The position numbers were made by a program, and so were the translations under genes. A stretch of DNA of 33,628 nt. Source: an uncultured Opitutales bacterium. GTDB taxonomy: Bacteria > Verrucomicrobiota > Verrucomicrobiia > Opitutales > Intestinicryptomonadaceae. The notes beneath the pieces were generated by a model that made no database searches, was not told the origin of the DNA, and saw only the letters and a list, made by a program, of their open reading frames with translations. The stretch covers positions 1 to 33,628 of the forward strand of contig CALXLX010000013.1 in assembly GCA_944389315.1 (NCBI GenBank), in the 5' to 3' direction. Shown in pieces: positions 1 to 6,922 of this stretch (position 1 is its first letter; every line of letters starts with the position of its first letter).

Positions 1-76
1 ACGCAGAGCCTATGGATACAGAAACTTTGAAAATTACAGACTGAGAGTGCTCGTAGAATGCGGGGTGAATCTATGA
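1..76 (+). CDS. C-terminal tail of an ISL3-type transposase (5' end outside window)
   Basis: Reading from base 2, the frame gives 24 residues and stops at TGA 74-76. The stretch AYGYRNFENYRLRVL resembles the extreme C-terminus of DDE transposases of the ISL3 family, where an RGFRNFENYRLRVL-like string closes the catalytic domain. The catalytic DDE residues lie outside the window, so I cannot say whether the element is intact. The match rests on a short motif from memory. The gene runs toward the tRNA-Lys gene, and the DNA just downstream could be the right end of the element. Confidence 0.6.
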   Translation, partial: RRAYGYRNFENYRLRVLVECGVNL

Positions 77-94
77 AAGACAAATCTAAAAAAT

Positions 95-125
95 CAACCT
101 ATTCCACAACCTTTGGTGTTGACCC
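95..125. mobile_element. possible right end of the ISL3-type insertion sequence
   Basis: Twenty bases after the transposase stop lies a stretch ending in CCACAACCTTTGGTGTTGACCC. Read on the minus strand it begins GGGTCAACACC, the kind of GG-start, C/A-rich terminus that ISL3-family terminal repeats have. Its distance from the transposase stop suits an IS end. The matching left terminal repeat and the 8-bp target duplication are outside the window, so this is inference from position and composition only. Confidence 0.3.
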
Positions 126-190
126 ATCTCCTTCTTTCGTTTTGTGCTAATGTCTATTTGAGCCTGGGTTTAAGGATGAGGTAAAACATA

Positions 191-228
191 AGAAAAGCCC
201 GCAAGCGAGTTTGCTTGCGGGCTTTTCT
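191..228 (-). terminator. bidirectional hairpin terminator downstream of tRNA-Lys
   Basis: A perfect 16-bp inverted repeat (191-206 and 213-228) encloses a six-base loop; the stem core is AAGCCCGCAAGC. In the minus direction it begins four bases past the tRNA CCA end and the stem closes in a T-rich side, as expected for the tRNA-Lys terminator. On the plus strand it could also stop transcription arriving from the IS. Confidence 0.85.
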
Positions 229-231
229 TCA

Positions 232-307
<76 letters not shown>

Positions 308-328
308 ATCAAAATTTTGAAGTTTCGC

Positions 329-356
329 AATGTAGCCCTATTGGCCTCTATTGCAA
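329..356 (-). promoter_or_regulatory. putative sigma-70-type promoter of tRNA-Lys
   Basis: On the minus strand TTGCAA (351-356) and TACATT (329-334) are separated by 16 bases, ending about 20 bases before the first tRNA base. Each box matches four of six consensus bases. The spacing and distance are right for a tRNA promoter. Confidence 0.45.
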
Positions 357-805
357 GAAAAATCTTTAAATTTTTTTTAGAATTTCCCTATGAGGCTGAT
401 AACAAGGGCGAAATGGACAGGTTTTAAGGCCGAAAAAAACTGCCGAGAGTACGCGGCTTGCGGGCTATGGCATCTTTTATATATTTTTTCCTCGCTTTCT
501 TGCATCATTTTTTCCCCGCAGGCGGATATGTTCAATCGTCTATGCAAATAGCCTTTCGGGCGCTTGGGTTTTCGTGCAAGATAGAAATCCGGGAGGGGGA
601 TGAAGATAGGCCGCGGAAAATATGCGGGCGGAATAAAAAACCGGGTTATGCCCTCGGCTGGCGATGCTGCAGCCTCCGCGCGCATGGACAAATACAACAT
701 ACCGGCGTTATGAAAAGGCGGCAGGCAGGCGCATATATGAGGCTCTATTTTGTGGAAGTGCTGTTGCGGGATTTATAAAAGGGCCAGTCGGGCAAAAAAA
801 ATGGG
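357..805. other. non-coding stretch between tRNA-Lys and the rpmF promoter
   Basis: About 450 bases hold no gene I can support. Open frames of about 107 residues exist on both strands, but their translations look like nothing known, are rich in Cys, Arg and aromatic residues in no domain pattern, and lack a ribosome binding site. There is no yceD (DUF177) gene, which often sits just before rpmF. I see no known RNA motif such as RNase P, SRP or tmRNA. Confidence 0.5.
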
Positions 806-833
806 TTGACAGGGTGGGGGGCTTTCGTAGCAT
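806..833 (+). promoter_or_regulatory. promoter of the rpmF-plsX-fabH operon
   Basis: A perfect TTGACA (806-811) is followed after 16 bases by TAGCAT (828-833), which matches four of six bases of the -10 consensus. Transcription would start near 840, about 23 bases before the rpmF start codon. This is the clearest housekeeping promoter in the window and fits a highly expressed ribosomal protein gene. Confidence 0.7.
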
Positions 834-862
834 GGTCGTTTTTAATTTACAAAGGTCACATC

Positions 863-1042
863 ATGGGACAGCCAAAACGTAAACAATCCAAGCAGCGTTC
901 GCGCCTTCGCCGCGGCGCGAATAATTTTGAGCTTCCGCAGGTCTCCAAAGATCCTACGGACGGCACGCTCTTTGTTCCCCACAGGGTAAATCCTTCCAAC
1001 GGAACATATCGCGGCAGGCAGGTCATCAGTGTAAAAGTCTAG
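863..1042 (+). CDS. rpmF: 50S ribosomal protein L32 (bL32)
   Basis: This 59-residue basic protein belongs to the large ribosomal subunit. The N-terminus MGQPKRKQSKQRSRLRRG is the bL32 signature (family form PKRRxSKSRxRxRR), and the C-terminal half is the usual short extended tail. There are no cysteines, so this is the zinc-free form. The ATG at 863 is chosen over in-frame upstream starts because it gives the family's N-terminus and follows AAAGG (851-855) at eight bases. It is the first gene of an operon with plsX and fabH, an arrangement conserved in many bacteria that ties membrane lipid synthesis to growth rate. Confidence 0.96.
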   Translation: MGQPKRKQSKQRSRLRRGANNFELPQVSKDPTDGTLFVPHRVNPSNGTYRGRQVISVKV

Positions 1043-1068
1043 TTTAGGACTTTTATAATTGAGCTGCC

Positions 1069-1115
1069 AAATGCGGGTATCAGAGAGCTTGCCGCCCTTT
1101 AATGCCCGCGTTTTT
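1069..1115 (+). terminator. attenuator-like hairpin between rpmF and plsX
   Basis: Bases 1069-1080 can pair with 1102-1113 to form a stem of about 12 bp (two G-T pairs; core GCGGG/CCCGC) around a 21-base loop, and the 3' arm runs directly into a T tract. It lies 27 bases after the rpmF stop and 43 before the plsX start. A partial terminator here would let abundant rpmF mRNA be made with less plsX-fabH. Read-through efficiency cannot be judged from sequence. Confidence 0.5.
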
Positions 1116-1157
1116 CGTTTATATGTTTGATTGCAGGCTATGAAAGAGGCAGAAGGT

Positions 1158-2207
1158 ATGAATGCCGTTATCGCGGTGGACGTCATGGGGTCCGATTCCG
1201 GGCCCGCGGCGCTTGTTGAGGGCTTGAAGTTTGCCCTCGATAGGCGTGCTCCGGTGGAGTATATCGCCGTCGGGGACGAGGATGTCGTCGAGCCTCTTCT
1301 CAAAAAATTCGGGATTTTCAAGGATCCGCGCGTGTCCATGTTCCACGCCTCCGAGGTCGTAAGCATGGACGAAAAGCCCATGCAGGCTCTTAAGCATAAG
1401 AAGGACTCCTCTATGATACGCGCGCTCGAGCTCGTCAAGCTCGGCAAGGCCCAGGCGGTGGTAAGTTGCGGCAATACGGGAGTCCTGATGACCGCCGGCA
1501 CGATAAAGCTGCGCACTCTTGAAGGAATAGAACGCCCTGCGCTCGGCTCCATAATGCCGGGGCGGGACAGAAATTTTGTGATGATAGACGTTGGGGCAAA
1601 TCCCGACCCCAAGCCCCAGAACCTGCTAGACAACGCCGTGCTCGGCGCCAACTACGCGCGCGCGATACTAGGCATGGAGGATCCGAAGATAGGCCTGCTT
1701 TGCAACGGCACGGAGGAGGGCAAGGGCAACAGCCTTGTCCAGGGGGCGCACAAATTGCTCAAGGCCGCCGAGGGGACTATCAACTACGCTGGCCGCATAG
1801 AGGGGTTCGACGTCTTTGAGGGCGATTGCGACGTTGTCGTTTGCGACGGCTTCACGGGCAATCTTCTCTTAAAAACCCTCGAGGGGGCGACAAAGATGTT
1901 CAAGGGAATTCTAAAGGAGGAGCTCACGCGCACGTTCATACGAAAGATAGGCATATGGCTTGCGCGCAAGGCGTTTTACGACTTTAAGGAGAGGATTCCC
2001 GTGGAGAAATTTTCCGGCGCGCCGCTTTTGGGTCTCAACGGCCTTGTGATTAAGGCACACGGCTCAAGTGAAGCTCGCCAGTTTGAAGGGGCGCTCGGCA
2101 TAGCCGCGCGCTGCATAACAGAACAGATGAACAGAAAAATAGCCGAGGACATTGCGAGGATAAGTCCGTTTATCGCGCAAACCAAGGCGCAGGCGCTGGA
2201 AGGCTGA
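1158..2207 (+). CDS. plsX: phosphate acyltransferase PlsX
   Basis: PlsX converts acyl-ACP and phosphate to acyl-phosphate, the acyl donor for PlsY in phosphatidic acid synthesis. It is a peripheral membrane enzyme. The 349-residue length is typical. Recognisable family blocks are AVDVMGSDSGP at the N-terminus, VSCGNTGVLMTAG near residue 110, VCDGFTGNLLLK near 230 and GAPLLGLNGLVIKAHGSS near 290. I start at ATG 1158, which places AVDVMG where the family has it and follows AAGAGG at eight bases; in-frame ATGs at 1131 and 1140 would add an atypical N-terminus. It lies between rpmF and fabH, its usual partners. Confidence 0.95.
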   Translation: MNAVIAVDVMGSDSGPAALVEGLKFALDRRAPVEYIAVGDEDVVEPLLKKFGIFKDPRVSMFHASEVVSMDEKPMQALKHKKDSSMIRALELVKLGKAQAVVSCGNTGVLMTAGTIKLRTLEGIERPALGSIMPGRDRNFVMIDVGANPDPKPQNLLDNAVLGANYARAILGMEDPKIGLLCNGTEEGKGNSLVQGAHKLLKAAEGTINYAGRIEGFDVFEGDCDVVVCDGFTGNLLLKTLEGATKMFKGILKEELTRTFIRKIGIWLARKAFYDFKERIPVEKFSGAPLLGLNGLVIKAHGSSEARQFEGALGIAARCITEQMNRKIAEDIARISPFIAQTKAQALEG

Positions 2208-2243
2208 TTTTATCCGGCGCGCAAAGGAAAGGGTACCGAGTTT

Positions 2244-3239
2244 ATGACCCCAAGGTCTATAATAATAAGTTCGACGGGCTCATTTTTGCCCGAGAAAGTA
2301 GTAACCAACGACGATTTGGCCAAGATAGTGGACACTTCCGACGAGTGGATATACACGCGTTCGGGCATAAAGCAAAGGCGCATAGCCCCCAAGGACATGA
2401 CCACTTCCGATATGGCCTGCATAGCTGCAAGGCGCGCCCTCGACGCTGCGGGATTAAGGCCCGACGAGATAGATTTGGTTATAGTTGCAACCGTCAGCCC
2501 CGACATGATGTTTCCGTCGACGGCGTGCATGCTTCAGGCGAAGCTGGGCATAAGGAACAACATTCCGTGCTTCGACATAGAGGCGGCGTGTTCAGGCTTT
2601 GTCTATGAGATAGAGATAGCCTCGCGCATGATGCAGTCCGGCTACTACAAGCATGCGCTGGTTGTCGGCGCGGAGAAGCTCTCCAGCCTGGTAAACTGGG
2701 AGGACCGCTCTACCTGCGTGCTTTTCGGCGACGGAGCGGGCGCGGCGGTGCTTTCGGCGGTCGAGAAGACGGGAGTTGGCATACTCGACACGGTTCTTGG
2801 CGCGAGCGGAGAGGGCAACATGATTCTCAGCCTGCCCGCGGGCGGTTCGGCCATGCCTGCAAGCGCGGAGACTGTGGCAAATAAGCTGCACTGCGTGCAT
2901 ATGGACGGCAAAGAGGTGTTCAAGCATGCTGTGAAGATCATGCAGGAGAAGGCCTTTGAGGTGCTCGACCGCTGCGGAGTGCGCCCTGACGAGCTTGCCC
3001 TGTTCATTCCCCACCAGGCAAACGCCCGCATAATAGAAAGCGTGGCAAAGAGGCTCAAGCTTGACATGTCCAAAGTTTATGTGAACATTCAAAACTACGG
3101 CAACACGTCGGGGGCGTCCATCCCGATTGCGCTCGACGAGGTTGTGCGTTCCGGAAGGGTCAAGCGCGGGGACTATGTTTTGTTCGTTGCCTTCGGCGCG
3201 GGCTTGACGTGGGGCGCAACCCTCATAAAGTGGTACTGA
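2244..3239 (+). CDS. fabH: beta-ketoacyl-ACP synthase III (FabH)
   Basis: FabH starts fatty acid synthesis by condensing acetyl-CoA (or another acyl-CoA) with malonyl-ACP. The 331-residue protein has the full catalytic triad: Cys116 in EAACSGF, His257 in IPHQAN and Asn287 in NYGNTS. The N-terminal block DEWIYTRSGIKQRRI and the C-terminal FGAGLTWG are also typical. A purine-rich GGAAAGGG lies about 8-15 bases before the ATG. The gene is 36 bases after plsX and two bases before the next start, so it is clearly co-transcribed. Isoleucine is encoded by ATA at 18 of its 25 positions, illustrating the codon preference of this genome. Confidence 0.97.
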   Translation: MTPRSIIISSTGSFLPEKVVTNDDLAKIVDTSDEWIYTRSGIKQRRIAPKDMTTSDMACIAARRALDAAGLRPDEIDLVIVATVSPDMMFPSTACMLQAKLGIRNNIPCFDIEAACSGFVYEIEIASRMMQSGYYKHALVVGAEKLSSLVNWEDRSTCVLFGDGAGAAVLSAVEKTGVGILDTVLGASGEGNMILSLPAGGSAMPASAETVANKLHCVHMDGKEVFKHAVKIMQEKAFEVLDRCGVRPDELALFIPHQANARIIESVAKRLKLDMSKVYVNIQNYGNTSGASIPIALDEVVRSGRVKRGDYVLFVAFGAGLTWGATLIKWY

Positions 3240-3241
3240 TT

Positions 3242-4489
3242 ATGAAGAAATATCTGACGGCGGCGGTTATTGTCATCGCGGCGTGCGCGCAGAGCGCGTA
3301 CGCGGATCTCGTATGGTCGAAAGACCGCGGCTGGCAGATAGAAGGCGGCGTGCTGTCCAACATATTCGGGAACGCCGCGAACGTTGAGAATGCTCTCCAG
3401 GCCATGAACGAGGGCAAGGCCGCCCAGGAGGAGGGCGATCTTTGGACGGCGATATCCTGCTATCAGATAGTCGTAAACGAGTATCCCGAGAGCATCTTCG
3501 CGCCCGAGGCCTACTTCCAGTTGGGGCTGGTCTATGCTCAGCGCGGCCAGTTCGAGGATTCTTACAATAGCTTCGGGGAGATAATAAAGAGGTATCCGGA
3601 CTATCAGAAGTTCAACCAGGTCATAGGCGAGCAGTTCAGGGTTGCGGCCATGATACAGGACGGCGCAACCCCATATCTGTGGGGGTGGTTCCCGTGGTTT
3701 ACCAATTACGACGACGCCATAAAATTCTACGAGGGGATAGTCAAGAATGCCCCCTATTCCGACTATGCTCCCATAGCCCTGATGAATATATCGCTAGTGG
3801 CGGCCGACAACGGCAAGCCCGAGGTTGCCGAGGACGCTTTGGACAGGCTCATAAACACCTATCCGAACAGTCTGTTTACGCCCGATGCGTATTTGCAGAT
3901 GGCGCGCATTTTTAAGGATATGGTCATGGGGCCGGACTACGACCAGGATTCCACCAAGAAGGCGATAAGTTTTTACCAGGACTATCTGATACTTTTCCCC
4001 GAGGAGGCGGGCGTGATAAACGCCGAGGAGAGCCTCGACAATATGCGCGACACCTACGCGCGCAGCCGCCTTGTCATGGGGGATTTTTACTACTATTACC
4101 GCACGGACAACAAGGCTGCGTCCATATTCTACAACGAGACCATAACGCTTGCGCCAAACAGTCCGGCGGCGGCGGATGCGCGCAAGCAGCTTGCCAAGAT
4201 AAAGAAGGGCGAGATTGCCCCCATGACTCCGGTGGATTGGATATGGGGCCGTTACGAGAGGCCGTCCACGGACACGTTTGAGGACGAGACTAAGATGATG
4301 GCGCTTAACAACGAGGAGTACGAGGCCATATCCATAGAGGACTTTCTGAGCGTGCCCGGTACTGCCGTTGAGGAGGTCGTATCGCCCGACGGCAAGACCC
4401 AGGTAAAGGAAGGCTTTACGCCTCTTGTGGGCCCGAGCCCGTTCTTTACGGACGAAGGCTTCTGGAATGTTGAGGAAACCCAGGAGTAA
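3242..4489 (+). CDS. BamD-like TPR periplasmic/outer-membrane assembly protein
   Basis: This 415-residue exported protein has tetratricopeptide repeats from about residue 45 to 310, with motifs such as AISCYQIVVNEYPES, APEAYFQLGLVYAQRGQFEDS and AEDALDRLINTYPNS. This is the repeat style of BamD/ComL/YfiO, the lipoprotein that helps insert beta-barrel proteins. The N-terminus MKKYLTAAVIVIAAC fits a lipobox (IAAC), although an AYA-D signal peptidase I site follows directly, so lipidation is uncertain. The last 85 or so residues are non-TPR, acidic and have no known counterpart. Start 3242 lies two bases after the fabH stop and is preferred over the upstream in-frame start inside fabH because it begins the signal peptide. 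It ends the operon before a strong terminator. Confidence 0.75.
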   Translation: MKKYLTAAVIVIAACAQSAYADLVWSKDRGWQIEGGVLSNIFGNAANVENALQAMNEGKAAQEEGDLWTAISCYQIVVNEYPESIFAPEAYFQLGLVYAQRGQFEDSYNSFGEIIKRYPDYQKFNQVIGEQFRVAAMIQDGATPYLWGWFPWFTNYDDAIKFYEGIVKNAPYSDYAPIALMNISLVAADNGKPEVAEDALDRLINTYPNSLFTPDAYLQMARIFKDMVMGPDYDQDSTKKAISFYQDYLILFPEEAGVINAEESLDNMRDTYARSRLVMGDFYYYYRTDNKAASIFYNETITLAPNSPAAADARKQLAKIKKGEIAPMTPVDWIWGRYERPSTDTFEDETKMMALNNEEYEAISIEDFLSVPGTAVEEVVSPDGKTQVKEGFTPLVGPSPFFTDEGFWNVEETQE

Positions 4490-4510
4490 GAGCTTTCAGA
4501 TTATCTTTTT

Positions 4511-4536
4511 CGCCCGCTTGCCGGGCGTTTTTTTTT
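4511..4536 (+). terminator. intrinsic terminator after the BamD-like gene
   Basis: CGCCCG (4511-4516) and CGGGCG (4522-4527) form a perfect six-bp stem with a five-base loop, followed by nine T residues (4528-4536). This is a canonical Rho-independent terminator 21 bases after the stop codon, closing the rpmF operon. Confidence 0.92.
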
Positions 4537-4689
4537 GCGCACATACGGGCAGCGTTTAGGCTTTTGCGGGGGGATGCCGTCTTTCGGCGCATGGGGCGCG
4601 CTGGTTTGCGCGGCAGGGGTTGAGATTTGAGAGGGAAGGCGCGCGCTTTTTTGTTGTAATGCGAAGGAGGCCCATTATCTTTCTTATGC

Positions 4690-5610
4690 ATGTCAGACGA
4701 CAAGAATAATTCGGTTCTCATAGCCGGTTCGGTGGCCTATGATTGCATAGAAACTCCCGTTGCCAAGGAGGATTACATACTCGGCGGGGCAAGCTGTTAT
4801 GCTGCTTTGGCGTGTTCGTATTTCGCCCCGACAAAAATGACGGGCATAGCCGGGAACGATTTTAAGGCCTCGGACTTGGAAAGGCTCAAGGCGCGCGGAA
4901 TAGATGTTTCGGGCCTTGAGTTTGACCCTGACCGCCCCACTTTTTTCTGGCGCGGCAAGTACCATGAAAATTTCAAGAGCAGGGAGACTTTGGACGTGAG
5001 GCTGAACGCCTTTGAAAACTATTCTCCAAAGCTTTCGCCGGAGCTTGCCGAGTGCGGGTATGTCCTTTTGGGGAACATATCCCCGACGCTTCAAAGATCC
5101 ATTTTAGACCAGGTTGCAAAGCCGCGTTTTGTGGTGCTCGACACCATGGACTTGTGGATATCGACCGCCAATGCGGAGCTGAAGGAGCTGATAAAGAGGG
5201 TTGACGTGCTGATACTCAACGACGACGAGGCCAAGCAGCTTTCGGGGCGGAACAACCTGCTGAATGCGGGAGACGCCCTGCGCGGGCTCGGGGCGCGCGC
5301 AGTCATCATAAAGAAGGGCGAGCACGGCTCCATGCTGTTTTGCGACGACGGGTTCTTCATGATGGGCGCCTATCCCGTAAGGGAGCTTTACGACCCGACC
5401 GGGGCGGGGGATTCCTACGCGGGGGCTTTGATAGGCTCCATAGCGGCCGCTTCTGACGCGTCTTTTGCGTCGCTGAAAAGGGCGATGCTCGCGGCGGCGG
5501 CGACCTCGTCTATTACGGTGGAGTCTTTCTCCTGCTACAAGCTTGAAAGCAGCGGAATGGACGAAATATCCCGCAGAATGGAATACATAAGGCAAATAAC
5601 ATCTATATAG
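4690..5610 (+). CDS. PfkB/ribokinase-family carbohydrate kinase
   Basis: This 306-residue cytoplasmic kinase of the ribokinase fold phosphorylates a sugar, nucleoside or related alcohol; the substrate cannot be read from sequence. The N-terminal LGGASCYAAL (residues 31-40) is the Gly-Gly substrate-binding hinge, and DPTGAGDSYAGALIG (235-249) is PfkB signature 2, whose Asp241 is the catalytic base. NDDEAKQLSG near 177-186 is the usual NxxE region. A good AAGGAGG lies at 4664-4670 but is 19 bases from the chosen ATG, further than normal. It is followed after two bases by proA, so the two are probably translated together, although no pathway link is obvious. Confidence 0.88.
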   Translation: MSDDKNNSVLIAGSVAYDCIETPVAKEDYILGGASCYAALACSYFAPTKMTGIAGNDFKASDLERLKARGIDVSGLEFDPDRPTFFWRGKYHENFKSRETLDVRLNAFENYSPKLSPELAECGYVLLGNISPTLQRSILDQVAKPRFVVLDTMDLWISTANAELKELIKRVDVLILNDDEAKQLSGRNNLLNAGDALRGLGARAVIIKKGEHGSMLFCDDGFFMMGAYPVRELYDPTGAGDSYAGALIGSIAAASDASFASLKRAMLAAAATSSITVESFSCYKLESSGMDEISRRMEYIRQITSI

Positions 5611-5612
5611 CC

Positions 5613-6893
5613 ATGGACGTAAAAACCGAAGTTGAAAAAATAGCCGCCGACGCCCGCGCCGCGAGCCTCGAGCTGGCAAATCTGCCGTCTGAAGTCAAGA
5701 ATGCGGCGCTGCTGGGCCTTGCGGGGCTGCTGAGGGAAAACAGCGCGGAGATTCTGCAGACGAACAGTGTCGACGTCAAGAAGGCGCAGATGGGCGGAAT
5801 GTCTAAGGCGATGTTGGAGAGGCTGTCGCTTTCGGAGGGGAAGATAGAGTCTATATGCGCGGGCTTGGAGGAGCTTGTCAAGTTGCCGGATTTTGTCGGC
5901 GAGGTGATGGAGTCAACCGTGCGCCCCAACGGGATAAGCATAGAGAAGGTAAGGGTGCCCATAGGCGTGATAGCGATAATCTACGAGAGCCGCCCGAACG
6001 TGACTGTAGACTGCGCCGCCCTCTGCCTAAAAAGCGGGAATGCGGCCATACTGCGCGGCGGCAGCGAGTGCTTTTTGACAAACCAGATTTTCTCAAAATA
6101 CATATCCGAGGCGCTCAGGCGCGCCGGGGCGCCTGAGAAGGCGGTGCAGACCATACCGACGACCGACAGGTCCGCCCTGAACGTAATGCTCAGGCTGGAC
6201 AAATTTATAAACTGCATAATTCCCCGCGGAGGCGAGGGCCTCATACGCTTTGTGTCGGAGAATTCCACCATACCCGTGCTCAAGCACGACAAGGGGCTAT
6301 GCAACATATACATAGACTCCTTTGCCGACGAGCGGACCGCGCTGAATGTGGTTGTCGACGCAAAGTGCCAGAGGCCGAGCGTCTGCAACGCGGCGGAGAA
6401 TCTCATTGTGGATTCGTCGAGGGGCGATTTGCTCGCTGCGTTGTGCCGCGCGCTTGCGCAGAGGGGCGTTGAGATAAGGGCTTCGGCTCGCGCCAAGAAG
6501 ATTTTGGACGCGGACGGCGTCAAATGCGTGCCGGCCTCGGCGGAGGATTTCGACACGGAGTACGACGACCTTGTCATATCGGTCGATCTTTCCGATTCGC
6601 TCGAGGGGGCGATAGATTTTATAAACGCCCATTCGTCTGCCCATTCAGACTGCATAGTCACTGCGGACGCTTCGCGGGCGGAGAAGTTTTTGTCCGGGGT
6701 GGACTCGTCTACGGTTTATTGGAACGCATCCACGCGCTTTACGGACGGATTTGAGTTCGGGTTTGGCGCGGAGATAGGCATATCCACAAACAAGCTGCAC
6801 GCGCGCGGCCCCATGGGGCTAAGGGAGCTTAGCATATATAAGTACAAAGTTCGCGGCTCGGGGCAGACAAGAGGGGAACCCGCGTTCAAATAG
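5613..6893 (+). CDS. proA: gamma-glutamyl phosphate reductase (proline synthesis)
   Basis: ProA reduces gamma-glutamyl phosphate to glutamate semialdehyde with NADPH, the second step of proline synthesis. The 426-residue length is typical. Family blocks include VPIGVIAIIYESRPNVTVD (115-133), LKSGNAAILRGGSE (139-152), IPRGGEGLI (203-211) and the catalytic cysteine in QRPSVCNAAENLIV (Cys258), with RGPMGLREL near the C-terminus. The partner kinase gene proB is not in this window. It starts two bases after the PfkB kinase gene and is followed 29 bases later by ligA, making a three-gene series. Confidence 0.97.
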   Translation: MDVKTEVEKIAADARAASLELANLPSEVKNAALLGLAGLLRENSAEILQTNSVDVKKAQMGGMSKAMLERLSLSEGKIESICAGLEELVKLPDFVGEVMESTVRPNGISIEKVRVPIGVIAIIYESRPNVTVDCAALCLKSGNAAILRGGSECFLTNQIFSKYISEALRRAGAPEKAVQTIPTTDRSALNVMLRLDKFINCIIPRGGEGLIRFVSENSTIPVLKHDKGLCNIYIDSFADERTALNVVVDAKCQRPSVCNAAENLIVDSSRGDLLAALCRALAQRGVEIRASARAKKILDADGVKCVPASAEDFDTEYDDLVISVDLSDSLEGAIDFINAHSSAHSDCIVTADASRAEKFLSGVDSSTVYWNASTRFTDGFEFGFGAEIGISTNKLHARGPMGLRELSIYKYKVRGSGQTRGEPAFK

Positions 6894-6922
6894 CCCCGCG
6901 CGCATCGAGGCCAACTGAGACA

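Noticed and set aside
377..778. Open frames of about 106 residues on both strands before rpmF
   Set aside because: No recognisable domain, no ribosome binding site, and odd composition rich in Cys, Arg and aromatic residues; the two overlap on opposite strands.
842..1651. 269-residue antisense open frame opposite rpmF and plsX
   Set aside because: It lies opposite two certain genes, and its Ser/Arg/Pro-rich translation is what the complement of GC-biased codons yields.
4620..4660. TTGAGA and TGTAAT before the PfkB kinase gene as a promoter
   Set aside because: The boxes are 29 bases apart, too far for a sigma-70 promoter.
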